Both the position numbers and the translations under genes were made by a program. Of a DNA stretch of 64,000 nt, positions 1-9,421 are shown in pieces. This DNA comes from Streptomyces griseus (lineage in GTDB: Bacteria > Actinomycetota > Actinomycetes > Streptomycetales > Streptomycetaceae): the NCBI RefSeq assembly GCF_900460065.1, contig NZ_UAVD01000009.1, forward strand, positions 1 to 64,000, given 5' to 3'. Below the pieces are notes generated by a model, which searched no databases, was not told where the DNA came from, and saw only the letters and a program-made list of their open reading frames with translations. Each line of letters starts with the position of its first letter. The first letter of the stretch is position 1.

Positions 1-1
1 G

Positions 2-310
2 GACGAGGAGGCCCGCGCCAACTACCTCTCCCGGCACTCGCTGACCGGCCTCACCCCCCGCACCATCACCTCCCGGGAGGAACTGCTGCGGCAGCTCGAC
101 TCCGCCCCCGCGGGCCCGCTCTCGCTGGACCGGGGGGAGTACGCGCGCGGCACGACGTGCGCGGCGGCTCCCGTGTACAGCGGTGACCGGGTCGGGGCGA
201 TCGGCATCTCCTTCCGGTCGGACCGGATGTACCGGACCACCGAGGTCAGGGCACGGTTGCTGGATTCGGCGCTGCGCGTCACCCGGCGGCTGACCCTTCC
301 GGGGTCCTGA
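2..310 (+). CDS. IclR-family transcriptional regulator, C-terminal part
   Basis: The gene enters from the left edge; 102 codons and a TGA stop are visible. The residues resemble the end of the IclR effector-binding domain: a Leu-Thr-Pro-Arg-Thr-Ile turn, an alternating helix reading EELLRQL, a segment SLDRGEYARGTTCAAAPVY, and the strand VGAIGISFRSDRM. In IclR proteins this domain binds a small metabolite while an N-terminal winged helix binds DNA. The DNA-binding half lies outside the window, so the family call rests on the effector domain alone. It stops 142 bases before the molybdopterin oxidoreductase gene on the same strand, which it might regulate (inference). Confidence 0.75.
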   Translation, partial: DEEARANYLSRHSLTGLTPRTITSREELLRQLDSAPAGPLSLDRGEYARGTTCAAAPVYSGDRVGAIGISFRSDRMYRTTEVRARLLDSALRVTRRLTLPGS

Positions 311-452
311 CGGTTCGTCCCCCGCCCCCGGAACACGCCCCCGAGCCGAGTGGCAGCCCGGAATCACCGGACATAGCCTGCCCGGAAGGACCCGTTTCGC
401 GCCGCCGCACCGTCCGGTCCGTCGTACCCGCGGGTGGGAAGGTGGAAGTGTC

Positions 453-2768
453 GTGAGCATCGACGACGAAGCACAGGAGCCCCTGGAGCCCCGGGTCGGT
501 CCCGTCCCCGAGGACGATCCGGAGTTCCGGCCCTACCGCCACCCGGCGGCCGGCTGGGGAGCGGCGAGGAGTGTGACGCGCTTCCTGCTGGAGGAACGCG
601 CGCTGGTGGACGGTCCACGGGCCATCATGCGGATGAACCACGAGAACGGCGGCTTCGACTGCCCCGGGTGCGCGTGGCCGGACGACACCAAGGGCCTGCA
701 CCTGGACATCTGCGAGAACGGCATCAAGCACGTCACGTGGGAGATGACCCGCAAGCGCGTGGACCGCGACTTCTTCGCCGCGCACGCGGTGACCGAGCTG
801 GCCGGGTGGAGCGACTACGACCTGGAGAACCAGGGCCGGCTGACCGAGCCGATGGTGTACGACGCCGCGTCCGACCACTACGTGCCGATCAGTTGGAAGG
901 ACGCGTTCGAGCTGGTCGGAGCCACCCTGCGCGGGCTCGACAGCCCGAACCGGGCGGCGTACTACACCTCCGGGCGGCTCGGGAACGAGGCCACCTTCCT
1001 CTACCAGCTGATGGCCCGCGAACTGGGCACGAACAATCTGCCGGACTGCTCCAACATGTGCCACGAGGCCAGCGGGCGGGCCCTGCGGGCGTCCCTCGGC
1101 ACCGGAAAGGGGACGGTCGACCTCAAGGACTGGGAGTCCGCGGACGCCCTGTTCATCCTGGGTGTCAACGCCGCGTCGAACGCACCCCGGATGCTCACCG
1201 CCCTCGCCGAGGCCGACCGTCGCGGCGCCCGGATCGTGCACGTCAACCCGCTGGTCGAGGCGGCGGCCACCCGCACCATCGTTCCGCACGAGTTCACGGA
1301 CATGGCGCTGTTCAGGACCACGAGGACCAGCACGCTGAACCTCCAGCCGCGCATCGGCGGCGACATGGCGCTGCTGCGCGGCATGGCCAAGGCGGTCCTG
1401 GAGAAGTCGGCCAGTGACCCCAAGGCCCTGGACGTCGCGTTCATCGACCGCCACACCGCCGGCTTCGAGGAGTACCGGGCGCTGTGCGAGGCCACGCCCT
1501 GGGAGGAGTTGGAGCGCCAGTCCGGTCTGAGCCGCGACGACATCCTCGAGGCGGCGCGGGTGTACGGGGAGGCCGACCGCTCCATCGTCAGCTGGTGCCT
1601 GGGCCTCACCCAGCACGAGCACGGCGTCGACACCGTCCGCGAGATCGTCAACCTCCTGCTGCTGCGCGGCAATCTCGGCCGGGAGGGTGCGGGCCCCTCC
1701 CCCGTGCGCGGCCACAGCAACGTCCAGGGCAACCGCACCTGCGGCATCGACCACCGCCCCACCGACGCGTTCCTGGACCGGCTGGCCGATGCCTGCGGGA
1801 TCGACCCGCCCCGCGAACACGGCCTGGACACGGTCCGTACGATCCGGGCGATGCGGGAGGGCACGGTGAAGGTGTTCGTCGGGATGGGCGGCAACTTCGC
1901 GCTCGCCGCGCCCGACACCGCGGCCACGTACGCGGCGCTGCGCTCCTGCGACCTCACCGTTCAGGTGAGCACCAAGCTGAACCGCAGTCATGTCGTGCAC
2001 GGCCGCGCGGCGCTCATCCTGCCGTGCCTCGGCCGCACGGAGAAGGACCATCAGCGCAGGGGTGTGCAGAGCACCTCGGTCGAGGACTCGATGAGCATGG
2101 TGCACCTCTCCGTCGGGATGAAGCGCCCCGCCTCCCCGCACCTGCTCTCCGAGCCGGCCATCGTCGCCGGGATGGCGCGCGCCGCCCTGCCGGACAGCGA
2201 GACGCCCTGGGACTGGTACGTCGAGGACTACGACCGGATCCGGGACACGATGGCCGAGGCGCTGGAGGGTTTCGAGGACTTCAACCGCCGGGTCCGGCTG
2301 CCCCTCGGCTTCCGTATCAAGCAGCCCGCCCGTGAACTGGTCTTCCTGACACCGTCGGGCCGCGCCGAGTTCTCCTCGGCCGCCCTGCCCGACATCGTGC
2401 CCGAGCCCGGCACCCTGGCGCTCGGCACGATGCGGTCGCACGACCAGTGGAACACCACGATCTACTCCGACAACGACCGCTACCGGGGCGTCAAGAACCT
2501 GCGCACGCTGGTCTTCATGAACCGGGCCGACATGCGCGAGCGCGGCATCGCCGACATGGGTCCCGTCGACATCACGAGCACGGCCAAGGACGGCAGCAGT
2601 CGCTTCCTGACCGGCTACACGGCGATCCCGTACGACATCCCGCGCGGCTGCGCGGCCGGCTACATGCCGGAGATGAACGTACTGTGCGCGCTGGGCGACT
2701 ACAGCACCCAGAGCGACCAGCCCATCATGAAGCACCTCAAGGTGACCGTCGTCCCGGCCGCCGGCTGA
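453..2768 (+). CDS. FdhF/YdeP-family molybdopterin oxidoreductase
   Basis: The 771-residue protein has the usual length of the FdhF/YdeP group of bis-molybdopterin oxidoreductases related to formate dehydrogenase alpha chains. Near residue 70 the motif CPGCAWPD followed by ICENG fits the cysteine cluster of this group, and residues about 190-200 (SNMCHEASG) fit the molybdopterin-binding region. A C-terminal molybdopterin dinucleotide-binding domain (about 630-760) contains SHDQWNTTIYSDNDRYRG. No Tat signal is seen, so it is probably cytoplasmic. The GTG start follows GGAAGGTGGAAG. Substrate is unknown; YdeP is linked to acid resistance in enterobacteria, but formate is not assured here. It ends at a strong bidirectional terminator. 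Confidence 0.9.
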   Translation: MSIDDEAQEPLEPRVGPVPEDDPEFRPYRHPAAGWGAARSVTRFLLEERALVDGPRAIMRMNHENGGFDCPGCAWPDDTKGLHLDICENGIKHVTWEMTRKRVDRDFFAAHAVTELAGWSDYDLENQGRLTEPMVYDAASDHYVPISWKDAFELVGATLRGLDSPNRAAYYTSGRLGNEATFLYQLMARELGTNNLPDCSNMCHEASGRALRASLGTGKGTVDLKDWESADALFILGVNAASNAPRMLTALAEADRRGARIVHVNPLVEAAATRTIVPHEFTDMALFRTTRTSTLNLQPRIGGDMALLRGMAKAVLEKSASDPKALDVAFIDRHTAGFEEYRALCEATPWEELERQSGLSRDDILEAARVYGEADRSIVSWCLGLTQHEHGVDTVREIVNLLLLRGNLGREGAGPSPVRGHSNVQGNRTCGIDHRPTDAFLDRLADACGIDPPREHGLDTVRTIRAMREGTVKVFVGMGGNFALAAPDTAATYAALRSCDLTVQVSTKLNRSHVVHGRAALILPCLGRTEKDHQRRGVQSTSVEDSMSMVHLSVGMKRPASPHLLSEPAIVAGMARAALPDSETPWDWYVEDYDRIRDTMAEALEGFEDFNRRVRLPLGFRIKQPARELVFLTPSGRAEFSSAALPDIVPEPGTLALGTMRSHDQWNTTIYSDNDRYRGVKNLRTLVFMNRADMRERGIADMGPVDITSTAKDGSSRFLTGYTAIPYDIPRGCAAGYMPEMNVLCALGDYSTQSDQPIMKHLKVTVVPAAG

Positions 2769-2775
2769 GCGCACG

Positions 2776-2818
2776 ACGACCGGGACGGCCCCCTGCGGCA
2801 GGGGGCCGTCCCGGTCGT
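2776..2818. terminator. Perfect 20-bp stem bidirectional terminator
   Basis: A perfect 20-base inverted repeat (2776-2795 and 2799-2818) with a 3-base CGG loop lies 7 bases after the oxidoreductase stop. It sits between two convergent genes and probably serves both strands. Confidence 0.9.
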
Positions 2819-2836
2819 TCACGGTGTTCGGGGCGG

Positions 2837-2992
2837 TTACTTGTCCTGGTCCGGGGGCAGGCCCACGTCCTCGCGGTCCTCCTCCAGGCGTTCGTCGAGT
2901 CGCCTCTCGTCGGGGCGGCGCGGCATCCCGCGGCCGTGACCGGTGTCGGGGTCGCCCTCGACCTCTTCGTTCGACTTGTGGTGATGGGTCAT
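2837..2992 (-). CDS. Small hydrophilic protein downstream of ClpC-like gene
   Basis: A 51-residue product beginning MTHHHKSNEEVEGD and ending in a charged LEEDREDVGLPPDQDK tail. The ATG is 2 bases after the ClpC-like stop, which indicates translational coupling in one transcript. No hydrophobic segment, signal peptide or known domain is visible; it looks intrinsically disordered and acidic/arginine-rich. I do not recognise a family. Its position suggests a companion of the unfoldase (adaptor, substrate or simply a co-expressed stress protein), which is inference only. The transcript would end at the 2776-2818 hairpin. Confidence 0.65.
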   Translation of the reverse strand: MTHHHKSNEEVEGDPDTGHGRGMPRRPDERRLDERLEEDREDVGLPPDQDK

Positions 2993-2994
2993 CG

Positions 2995-5535
2995 TCACTC
3001 CTCGCCGTCGGGAGCGGCGGTCGCCGCGGCGGCCTCGGGGGCCTTCGGGGCGCCGTCGCCCTTGCGGATGGTGCAGTGCAGGGAGTCGTCGACCACGTCG
3101 GCGACGATCGTGTCCCCGGGGTCGGCCTCGCCGCCGAGCAGCAGGGAGGCCACGCGGTTGTCCAGTTCGGTCTGGATCGTGCGGCGCAGGGGACGCGCGC
3201 CGAACTCCGGCTGGTAGCCGTGGGCGACCAGGAGCTTCTTCGCCGCCTCGGTGACCTCCAGGGTCATGTTCTGGGCGTGGACGCGGTGCTTGCTGCGGTC
3301 CAGGAGGTGGTCGACGATCTCGGACAGATCGTCTTCGGTGAGGCTGTGGAAGACGATGATGTCGTCGATGCGGTTGAGGAACTCGGGCAGGAACCTCCCC
3401 CGCAGGTCCTCCATCAGCTCGTCCTTGAGATCGGCGGCGTCGCCCTGGTGGGCGAGGATGCGGTGGGCGCCGATGTTGGACGTCATGATGACGACGCAGT
3501 GGCGGAAGTCGACGGTTCGGCCCTGTCCGTCGGTGAGCCGGCCGTCGTCGAGGATCTGGAGCAGCGTGTTGAAGACGTCGGGGTGCGCCTTCTCGACCTC
3601 GTCGAACAGCACCACGCTGTAGGGGTTGCGCCGCACCTTCTCGGTCAGCTGGCCGGCCTCGTCGTAACCGACGTATCCGGGCGGTGCTCCGACGAGCCGG
3701 GCGACCGTGTGCTTCTCCTGGAACTCGCTCATGTCGAACCGGACCATGCGGTCGTCGGCGCCGAACAGCAGCTCGGCCAGGGTCTTGGCGAGTTCGGTCT
3801 TGCCGACGCCGGTGGGCCCGAGGAAGAGGAACGAGCCGACGGGCCTGTTCGGGTCGCCCATGCCCGCGCGGTTGCGCCGTACGGCTTCGGAGACCGCGGT
3901 GACCGCCTCGTCCTGGCCGACGATCCGGGCGTGCATCTCCTCCTCCAGCTTGAGGAGCCTCTCCTTCTCGCCGGCGGTGAGCTGGGAGACCGGGATGCCG
4001 GTGCGGCGGGAGACGATGTCGGCGATGTCGGCGGCCGTGACCGAGACGACGCCCTCCCGGCGCTCCTCGATCCCGGCGAGCTCCCCCTCCACCTCGGCGA
4101 TCTGCCGCTTCAGCCCGGAGGCCTTCTCGAACTCCTCGCCCGCGACGGCCTCGTCCTTCTCGCGCCGCAGCTTGGCGAGGCGGTCCTCGCGGCTGACGAC
4201 CTCGGTGGAGCGGTTGGCGCTGCGCAGCCGTACCCGGGCCCCGGCCTGGTCCACCAGGTCGATGGCCTTGTCGGGCAGGAAGCGGTCGCTGATGTAGCGG
4301 TCGGACAGCTCGGCCGCCGATGTCAGGGCGCCGTCGGCGAAGCGGACCTGGTGGTGGGCCTCGTAGGCGTCCCGCAGCCCTTCGAGGATCTGCACGGTCT
4401 CCTGGACGGTCGGCTCCGGGATCAGGACGGGCTGGAAGCGGCGCTCCAGGGCGGCGTCCTTCTCGATGTGCTTGCGGTACTCGTCGATGGTCGTCGCGCC
4501 CACCACGTGGAGCTCGCCGCGGGCGAGGGCGGGCTTGAGCATGTTGCCCGCGTCCATCGAACCCTCGCCCGTGGCGCCCGCGCCGACGACGGTGTGGAGT
4601 TCGTCGATGAAGAGGATGATCTCCCCTTCGGCCTTCTGCACGTCCTCGATGACCTTCTTCAGCCGCTCCTCGAACTGGCCCCGGTACTGGGCTCCGGCGA
4701 CCATGCCGGACAGGTCGAGCGAGACGACCCGCTTGTCCTTGAGGGTGTCGGGCACCTCGCCGGCGACGATGCTCTGGGCGAGGCCCTCCACGATGGCGGT
4801 CTTGCCGACACCGGGCTCGCCGATGAGGACGGGGTTGTTCTTGGAGCGCCGGGAGAGGATCTCGATGGTCTGCTCGATCTCGTCGGCCCGTCCGACGACG
4901 GGGTCGAGCCTCCCGGCCTTCGCCTCCTCCGTCAGGTCCCTGCCGAACTCGTCCAGGGTCTCCGAGGGCTGCTTCACTCCGCCGGAGGCCCCGTCCGCGC
5001 CCGCCGCCCGGTCCGCGGCGCCGCGCAGTTTCCCCACGTCCAGGTCGTCCGCGCGCAGGAAGCGGGAGGCCCCGGAGTCCGCGTCGTCGACGAGCGCGCC
5101 CAGGATGTGCTCGGGGCCGATGTAGGACACCCCCGCGGCCTGCGATCGCGCGTAGGCGGCGGTGAGGGTCCGCTTGGCCGCCGGGGTGAGACCGGGCTCG
5201 GCGGACGGTTCGCCGGACTCCCGGGGCAGCACCTCGTCGAGCCGTGCGGCGAGGTCGTCGGGGTCGACCCCCGCCCGGGACAGCAGCCCGCGCGAGGGCT
5301 CGACCCGGGTCGCCGCCCACAGCAGGTGCTCGGTGTCGAGGTCCGCCGTTCCGTCCTCGGCCGCGCGGCGGGTGGCCCGGCCCAGCAGTTCATGGGAGGA
5401 CTCCGTCAGCAGCCGCCCGATCGGGACGCGCTGCATGGCCGGCGGCGAGGAGGCCGGCGACATGCCGAAGAACCGGTTCAACAGGTCACTGAACGGATCG
5501 GACGGACCGAGGGGTGAACCGAACGCCATCGACAT
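2995..5535 (-). CDS. ClpC-like Clp/Hsp100 AAA+ unfoldase
   Basis: The 846-residue ATPase has an N-terminal double Clp repeat (about 40-170), a first AAA+ domain with GEPGVGKT and DELHT, a middle region holding a UVR-type motif ([17 protein letters not shown]), a second AAA+ domain with GPTGVGKT and [11 protein letters not shown], and a C-terminal D2 small domain ([12 protein letters not shown]). It unfolds proteins using ATP. Streptomyces has a main ClpC plus divergent copies; the unusual leader [22 protein letters not shown] suggests a secondary copy. I cannot confirm the ClpP-docking loop. The ATG at 5535 was chosen over an in-frame upstream ATG (5589) because GGAG lies at the right distance. 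A small gene follows immediately. Confidence 0.93.
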   Translation of the reverse strand: MSMAFGSPLGPSDPFSDLLNRFFGMSPASSPPAMQRVPIGRLLTESSHELLGRATRRAAEDGTADLDTEHLLWAATRVEPSRGLLSRAGVDPDDLAARLDEVLPRESGEPSAEPGLTPAAKRTLTAAYARSQAAGVSYIGPEHILGALVDDADSGASRFLRADDLDVGKLRGAADRAAGADGASGGVKQPSETLDEFGRDLTEEAKAGRLDPVVGRADEIEQTIEILSRRSKNNPVLIGEPGVGKTAIVEGLAQSIVAGEVPDTLKDKRVVSLDLSGMVAGAQYRGQFEERLKKVIEDVQKAEGEIILFIDELHTVVGAGATGEGSMDAGNMLKPALARGELHVVGATTIDEYRKHIEKDAALERRFQPVLIPEPTVQETVQILEGLRDAYEAHHQVRFADGALTSAAELSDRYISDRFLPDKAIDLVDQAGARVRLRSANRSTEVVSREDRLAKLRREKDEAVAGEEFEKASGLKRQIAEVEGELAGIEERREGVVSVTAADIADIVSRRTGIPVSQLTAGEKERLLKLEEEMHARIVGQDEAVTAVSEAVRRNRAGMGDPNRPVGSFLFLGPTGVGKTELAKTLAELLFGADDRMVRFDMSEFQEKHTVARLVGAPPGYVGYDEAGQLTEKVRRNPYSVVLFDEVEKAHPDVFNTLLQILDDGRLTDGQGRTVDFRHCVVIMTSNIGAHRILAHQGDAADLKDELMEDLRGRFLPEFLNRIDDIIVFHSLTEDDLSEIVDHLLDRSKHRVHAQNMTLEVTEAAKKLLVAHGYQPEFGARPLRRTIQTELDNRVASLLLGGEADPGDTIVADVVDDSLHCTIRKGDGAPKAPEAAAATAAPDGEE

Positions 5536-5634
5536 GTCAGCTCCAGGGAAGGCGAGGGGGCCCTCCCACTCAAACGCGATGTCCACCACCCCGCAAACGG
5601 AGGGGGCCCCGGCCCCGCCGACCCCGCCGGGGGG

Positions 5635-7365
5635 CTACTCCGCCATCTCGTACGCCCCCGACAGCGCCTCGACGCGCTCCCAGATCCGCGCCGAACGGGC
5701 CGCGTCGACGACGGGGCGGCGCACCGCGCCGAGCGCCCAGCTCTGCTGGTCCCCGGTGGCGGAGTCCTTGCCGTGCAGCTCGACGGCGTGCGCGGAGAAG
5801 TCGCGGACGAGCACGGCGAACAGTTCGTCGAGCAGTTCCTCGTCCAGGCCGGTCAGCCGGGCCTGCTCCAGGATCAGCTGGCCGTGGACGACGAGCGCGA
5901 ACAGCTGACCGACGGCGAGGAGGAGGTCGAGGTCGCGGCTCTGCTCCTCGTCGGGGGCGGCCGTCTCGACGAACGCGCACAGGGCGTCGGCCTGCTCGCG
6001 GAAGCGGGCGACGTTCGGCACCTCGGCGTACGCGTCGAAGGCGGGGCGCCAGTCGTGGAAGCGTACGGAACCGAGGCCGCGCGCCGGTCCCTGGCGGAAG
6101 AGGAACGCGTCGTCGGCGGCGTCCAGGCGCGTCGGGACGGCCGGGAAGTCGACCGGGTCCAGCAGGTGGTTCCGCAGGAACTTCAGGATCAGCGCGAGGT
6201 TCACGTGGACCGTGCCCTCCAGCTTCGGCAGGCCCCGGATCTCGACGGCGGCCTGGGCGAAGTAGGTGTCCTTCTCGAAGCCCTTGGCGGCGATGACGTC
6301 CCACATGAGGTCGATGACCTTCTCGCCCTCCGTGGTCACCTTCATCTTCGTCATCGGGTTGAAGAGGAGGTAGCGGCGGTCCTCGGGCCCGGCGGAGCGG
6401 AAGTAGTCGACCGCGCGGTCGCTGAACAGCTTCATCCCGACGAGCCGGACGTAGGCGTCGGTCAGCTCGCGGCGCACGTGCGGGAAGGCGGTGACGGGGC
6501 GGCCGTAGAGGATGCGGTTGCTCGCGTGGGTGACGGCCTCGTACATCGCGTGCTCGCAGATGCCGATCGAGGCGGTGCAGAGGTTGAACTTGCCGACGTT
6601 GACGGTGTTGAGCGCGGCGTCGAAGGCGGCGCGGCCGGTGTGCAGGATGTCGGCGGGCGCCACCGGGTAGCCGTCGAGGCGGAACTCGCTGACGTACTTG
6701 GAGGAGTCGACGACGTTCTTCACCAGGTGGTACGCCTCGTGGCGGCTGTCGGCCGCGAAGAAGACGTAGCCGTCGGGGCCCTCGACGTCCGTGCGGCGGC
6801 CGAAGACGGAGACGAGACCGGCGGCGTTGCCGTTGCCGATGTAGTACTTGGAGCCAAAGGCCCTGAAGCCGCCGTCGGCCTCGCCGTCCGGCTCCAGCAG
6901 CATGTCGGTGGAGTAGATGTCGGCGCCGTGGGTCTTCTCGGAGAGGCCAAAGGCGAACACCTCCCCCTGGGAGAGGAGTTCGGCCGCCCGCGCACGGGCC
7001 TCGGCGTTGTCGCTCTGCCAGACCGGACCGAGACCGAGGACGGTCACCTGCCAGGCGTACCAGTAGTCGAGGCCGTAGAAGCCGAAGATCTCGTTGAGGG
7101 CGGCGATCCGGGCGGTGTCCCAGCGCCGGTCCCGCCCCTTCCCCGCGGCCGTCGGGGTGAGGAAGGTGGCGAACAGGCCCTCCTTCGCCGCGAAGTCGAG
7201 GAAGTCCCCGAGCCAGGCGCGGGAACGGTAGTCCTCGATCAGCCGGCGCTTGCCGCGCGCCTCGAACCAGTCCACGGTGGCGCGGAGCAGCCTGCGGGTC
7301 TCCGGGTCGAAGTGCTCGGGGTCGTAGGTGCGCGGGTTGAACAGGAGCGACGCGGAGTCGGCCAT
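5635..7365 (-). CDS. Acyl-CoA dehydrogenase/oxidase family flavoprotein
   Basis: A 576-residue member of the acyl-CoA dehydrogenase fold, long for a classical dehydrogenase (about 380) and closer to the acyl-CoA oxidase-like or long-chain types. FAD/substrate-domain motifs are visible: FAFGLSEKTHGAD (residues about 142-155), YYIGNGNAAG, and the C-terminal helical region starting TVNVGKFNLCTASIG. Inferred role: flavin-dependent alpha,beta-oxidation of an acyl-CoA. It lies 65 bases after a PadR regulator gene on the same strand, so the two are likely co-transcribed and the regulator probably controls it. The ATG at 7365 (MADSASLLF) follows a GGAAGG sequence. Confidence 0.88.
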   Translation of the reverse strand: MADSASLLFNPRTYDPEHFDPETRRLLRATVDWFEARGKRRLIEDYRSRAWLGDFLDFAAKEGLFATFLTPTAAGKGRDRRWDTARIAALNEIFGFYGLDYWYAWQVTVLGLGPVWQSDNAEARARAAELLSQGEVFAFGLSEKTHGADIYSTDMLLEPDGEADGGFRAFGSKYYIGNGNAAGLVSVFGRRTDVEGPDGYVFFAADSRHEAYHLVKNVVDSSKYVSEFRLDGYPVAPADILHTGRAAFDAALNTVNVGKFNLCTASIGICEHAMYEAVTHASNRILYGRPVTAFPHVRRELTDAYVRLVGMKLFSDRAVDYFRSAGPEDRRYLLFNPMTKMKVTTEGEKVIDLMWDVIAAKGFEKDTYFAQAAVEIRGLPKLEGTVHVNLALILKFLRNHLLDPVDFPAVPTRLDAADDAFLFRQGPARGLGSVRFHDWRPAFDAYAEVPNVARFREQADALCAFVETAAPDEEQSRDLDLLLAVGQLFALVVHGQLILEQARLTGLDEELLDELFAVLVRDFSAHAVELHGKDSATGDQQSWALGAVRRPVVDAARSARIWERVEALSGAYEMAE

Positions 7366-7430
7366 GGCGGGTGCCTTCCGGGAGGGTGAGGGTTTCGTCG
7401 GTGGTACGGAGGTGGCGGGCGGCGCGCCGT

Positions 7431-7997
7431 TCAGGCGCCGGGGCCCGCGGCTTCGAGCCGGTGGAGCGTGGCGAGCACGTCGTCGAGCCAGGCGATCGTC
7501 ATGCGCTCGTACGCGATACCGCCCCGCAGCACGACGTGCTGGAGTTCCTGGCCGGCGTCCTGCGGCGCGGGGGCGTCGGGCCCGGTGAAGTCGCGGAGTT
7601 CCCCGGCGAGGTAGTGCGCGAGCCGGTCGCGGTGCGCCTGCCGGTGGCGCTCGACCTCGTCGATCAGGGCGGCCGGGTCGTCGAAGGCCGCGCCCCGGAT
7701 CTTCACGGCGAGATCGTGCCGCAGGCTCTCCGGCTCGATCGGCTTGTGCAGCCACGCGGCGAGGGCGGCGCGGCCGGGCCCGGCGACGGAGTACTCCTTC
7801 TTGTCCGGGCGGCCCTGCTGCTCCACCTCGCGGACCAGGAGGAGGCCGTCGGCCACCATGCGGCCCAGCACGCGGTAGATCTGCTGGTGGGTGGCGGTCC
7901 AGAAGTATCCGATGGACCGCTCGAACCGCCGGGCCAGCTCGTAGCCGGAGCCGGGCTTCTCCAGCAGGGAGACGAGGATCGCGTGGTCGAGGGCCAT
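7431..7997 (-). CDS. PadR-family transcriptional regulator
   Basis: The 188-residue protein starts MALDHAILVSLLEKPGSGYELARRF and continues with a winged helix (THQQIYRVLGRMVADGLL, KKEYSVAGPGRAAL), the standard PadR N-terminal domain, followed by a PadR C-terminal dimerisation domain (residues 95-180). PadR proteins usually repress and respond to small aromatic or lipophilic ligands. It is the first gene of a two-gene unit with the acyl-CoA dehydrogenase downstream. A perfect palindrome 13 bases upstream of the ATG is the likely autoregulatory operator. Confidence 0.93.
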   Translation of the reverse strand: MALDHAILVSLLEKPGSGYELARRFERSIGYFWTATHQQIYRVLGRMVADGLLLVREVEQQGRPDKKEYSVAGPGRAALAAWLHKPIEPESLRHDLAVKIRGAAFDDPAALIDEVERHRQAHRDRLAHYLAGELRDFTGPDAPAPQDAGQELQHVVLRGGIAYERMTIAWLDDVLATLHRLEAAGPGA

Positions 7998-8009
7998 ACG
8001 GCGATCCTT

Positions 8010-8029
8010 CTATGCAACTCGTTGCATAG
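8010..8029. promoter_or_regulatory. 20-bp palindromic operator upstream of padR-type gene
   Basis: Arms CTATGCAAC and GTTGCATAG are perfectly complementary, separated by TC. The position just upstream of the PadR gene, in a stretch AT-richer than its surroundings, suggests the autoregulatory binding site (inference). Confidence 0.7.
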
Positions 8030-8125
8030 ACAAGTCGTGGAGCCCGGGTGAGACACGGCTCACCCGGGTGCGCCGCGCCCGTGGGGGCGTCTCGGTCGCG
8101 TGGGACGGGCGCCCGGGGACCTCGG

Positions 8126-8854
8126 TCAGCCCCGGGGCTGGATGCGCCCCTCGGGCGGGACCTCGCCGGTGATGCTGGATATCAGCTCGGCGCAGAGTTC
8201 GCGCAGTTTGATGTTGCGGTGCTGCGATGCGGTGCGCAGGACGTCGAACGCCTTCTCCGGGGTGCAGCGCTGCTGTCCGACGACCACGCCGATCGCCTGG
8301 TCGATGACGGTGCGGGAGCGCAGGGCGGCCTCCAGGTCCGCGGCGAACTCCTCGGTGTCCGCGATGCGCTGGGCCAGGGCGATGGCCCCGGTGGCCTGTG
8401 CGGTGAGCAGCCTGAGCGCCGTCAGGTCGACCGCGTCGAAGGCGTGCGGGACGGGTGCGTACAGGTTGAGGGCCCCGGCCGTGTGGCTGTGCGGCGCGAT
8501 CGGCAACGACAGCGACGAGCGGGCTCCGCAGACGGCGGCGTAGGCGGGGTAGTCGGCCCAGCGGCTCTCCCGCAGGGTGTCGGGCACGCTGACCTCGCGG
8601 CCGGTGCGCATCGCCTGGAGGCAGGGGCCGTCGTCCTGCCCGTACTGGGCCTCGTCCAGCTTGGTGGCGCTGGCCCCCACGCTGGACACGGTGACGGGAC
8701 GCCCGAGCCGCTCCAGCGTGATGCCGCAGCCGTCCGCCTCCTCCACCAGGGCGAGGGCGCTGCGTGCGAGGGCGTGCAGGAACTCGTCCAGCGACGTCGT
8801 ATCCAGGAGCAGCGCGGTCGTGTCCGGCGCCTCGGCCACGGGCCTGTCAGTCAT
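8126..8854 (-). CDS. GAF-ANTAR domain protein (copy 1)
   Basis: A 242-residue protein with an N-terminal GAF sensor domain (residues about 15-165) and a C-terminal ANTAR domain (about 170-228: LRSRTVIDQAIGVVVGQQ, then AFDVLRTASQHRNIKLRELC). ANTAR domains bind paired RNA hairpins and prevent termination. It is clearly paralogous to the protein at 10092-10832: both carry DEAQYGQDDGPCL, SSLSLPIA.HSHTAGALNLY and TASQHRN.KLR. The start is between ATGs at 8860 and 8854; 8854 (MTDRP) is preferred because the paralogue starts MTDDG at the equivalent place. A 5-bp hairpin (GGCGG-GTCA-CCGCC) lies just upstream. The ligand is unknown. Confidence 0.9.
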   Translation of the reverse strand: MTDRPVAEAPDTTALLLDTTSLDEFLHALARSALALVEEADGCGITLERLGRPVTVSSVGASATKLDEAQYGQDDGPCLQAMRTGREVSVPDTLRESRWADYPAYAAVCGARSSLSLPIAPHSHTAGALNLYAPVPHAFDAVDLTALRLLTAQATGAIALAQRIADTEEFAADLEAALRSRTVIDQAIGVVVGQQRCTPEKAFDVLRTASQHRNIKLRELCAELISSITGEVPPEGRIQPRG

Positions 8855-8997
8855 GTTCATCTCGTTCTGGGCGGTGACCCGCCGCTGAGAGGGGCGGGGC
8901 AGAGCTGAGCGGCGCGGTCCGGGCCGCCGGGACGGGGCAGCCGCCACCTACGCACCGGCGCCGAGCGGGCTCCGGGCGTGGGGCGGTGAGGAGGAGG

Positions 8998-9210
8998 TCA
9001 GACGTCTCCGCGGGACGGCCGCTGGGGGGCGGGCACGCCGACGGCCGCGAGGAGAAGGGCCGTCGGTGGGGCGCCCGAGGGGCGGGACTTCGTCCCGGGT
9101 GGCCGGCGGCGGGGTGCCCGTACGGACGGGTGCGCGGCGCCCGAAGCGGCGGCGGCAGGAGGCAGGACCGGGGCACTGAGGGCGGCGCGGCCACGAGGAC
9201 TGATGTTCAC
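8998..9210 (-). CDS. Small Pro/Ala-rich protein of unknown function
   Basis: Predicted 70-residue product (MNISPRGRAALSAPVLPP...), rich in Pro, Ala and Arg, with no recognisable domain. The evidence for a gene is a GTG start with GGAG six bases upstream, and a leader that shares a duplicated motif with the STAS gene at 9422-9895. Composition alone does not prove coding, and low-complexity open frames are common in this GC range. It lies upstream of GAF-ANTAR copy 1 on the same strand, 143 bases away. Confidence 0.4.
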   Translation of the reverse strand: MNISPRGRAALSAPVLPPAAAASGAAHPSVRAPRRRPPGTKSRPSGAPPTALLLAAVGVPAPQRPSRGDV

Positions 9211-9243
9211 GGGAAACTCCACGGAGGCAGGAAGAATTCTCAA

Positions 9244-9280
9244 GGGCCGTTTCCTGACCTCCAGCGCTTCATTATGCCCT
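9244..9280 (-). promoter_or_regulatory. Duplicated leader motif, copy A
   Basis: On the minus strand GGGCATA is followed at fixed distance by AGGTCAGGAAACGGCC. The same two blocks with identical spacing occur at 9923-9960 before the STAS gene. Probably a promoter plus leader element or an operator shared by the two genes. Confidence 0.5.
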
Positions 9281-9421
9281 CTCGTCCGGCGCGGTCGGCC
9301 CGGCGTCGTGAAGCCGGGCCGACACGACCGGAATTCGCCGCGCCACGTCGGGACCGCGCCTCAGCGGGAGTCCAGCTCCCGGAGCCGATCCCCCGTCACT
9401 TTCCGGCCACCGGCCCGGCCG

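Noticed and set aside
279-2822. Long open frame on the minus strand opposite the FdhF/YdeP gene
   Set aside because: It is a mirror frame caused by high third-position GC. The plus strand encodes a recognisable protein with conserved motifs; the minus translation has no family features.
2824-5517. 897-codon open frame on the plus strand opposite the ClpC-like gene
   Set aside because: The minus strand encodes both Walker motifs and the rest of the AAA+ architecture. The plus frame is a GC shadow.
5536-5600. Possible HspR (HAIR) operator before the ClpC-like gene
   Set aside because: Only one half-site (TTTGAGT on the minus strand) is seen, and the partner half ACTCAAG is absent at the required spacing.
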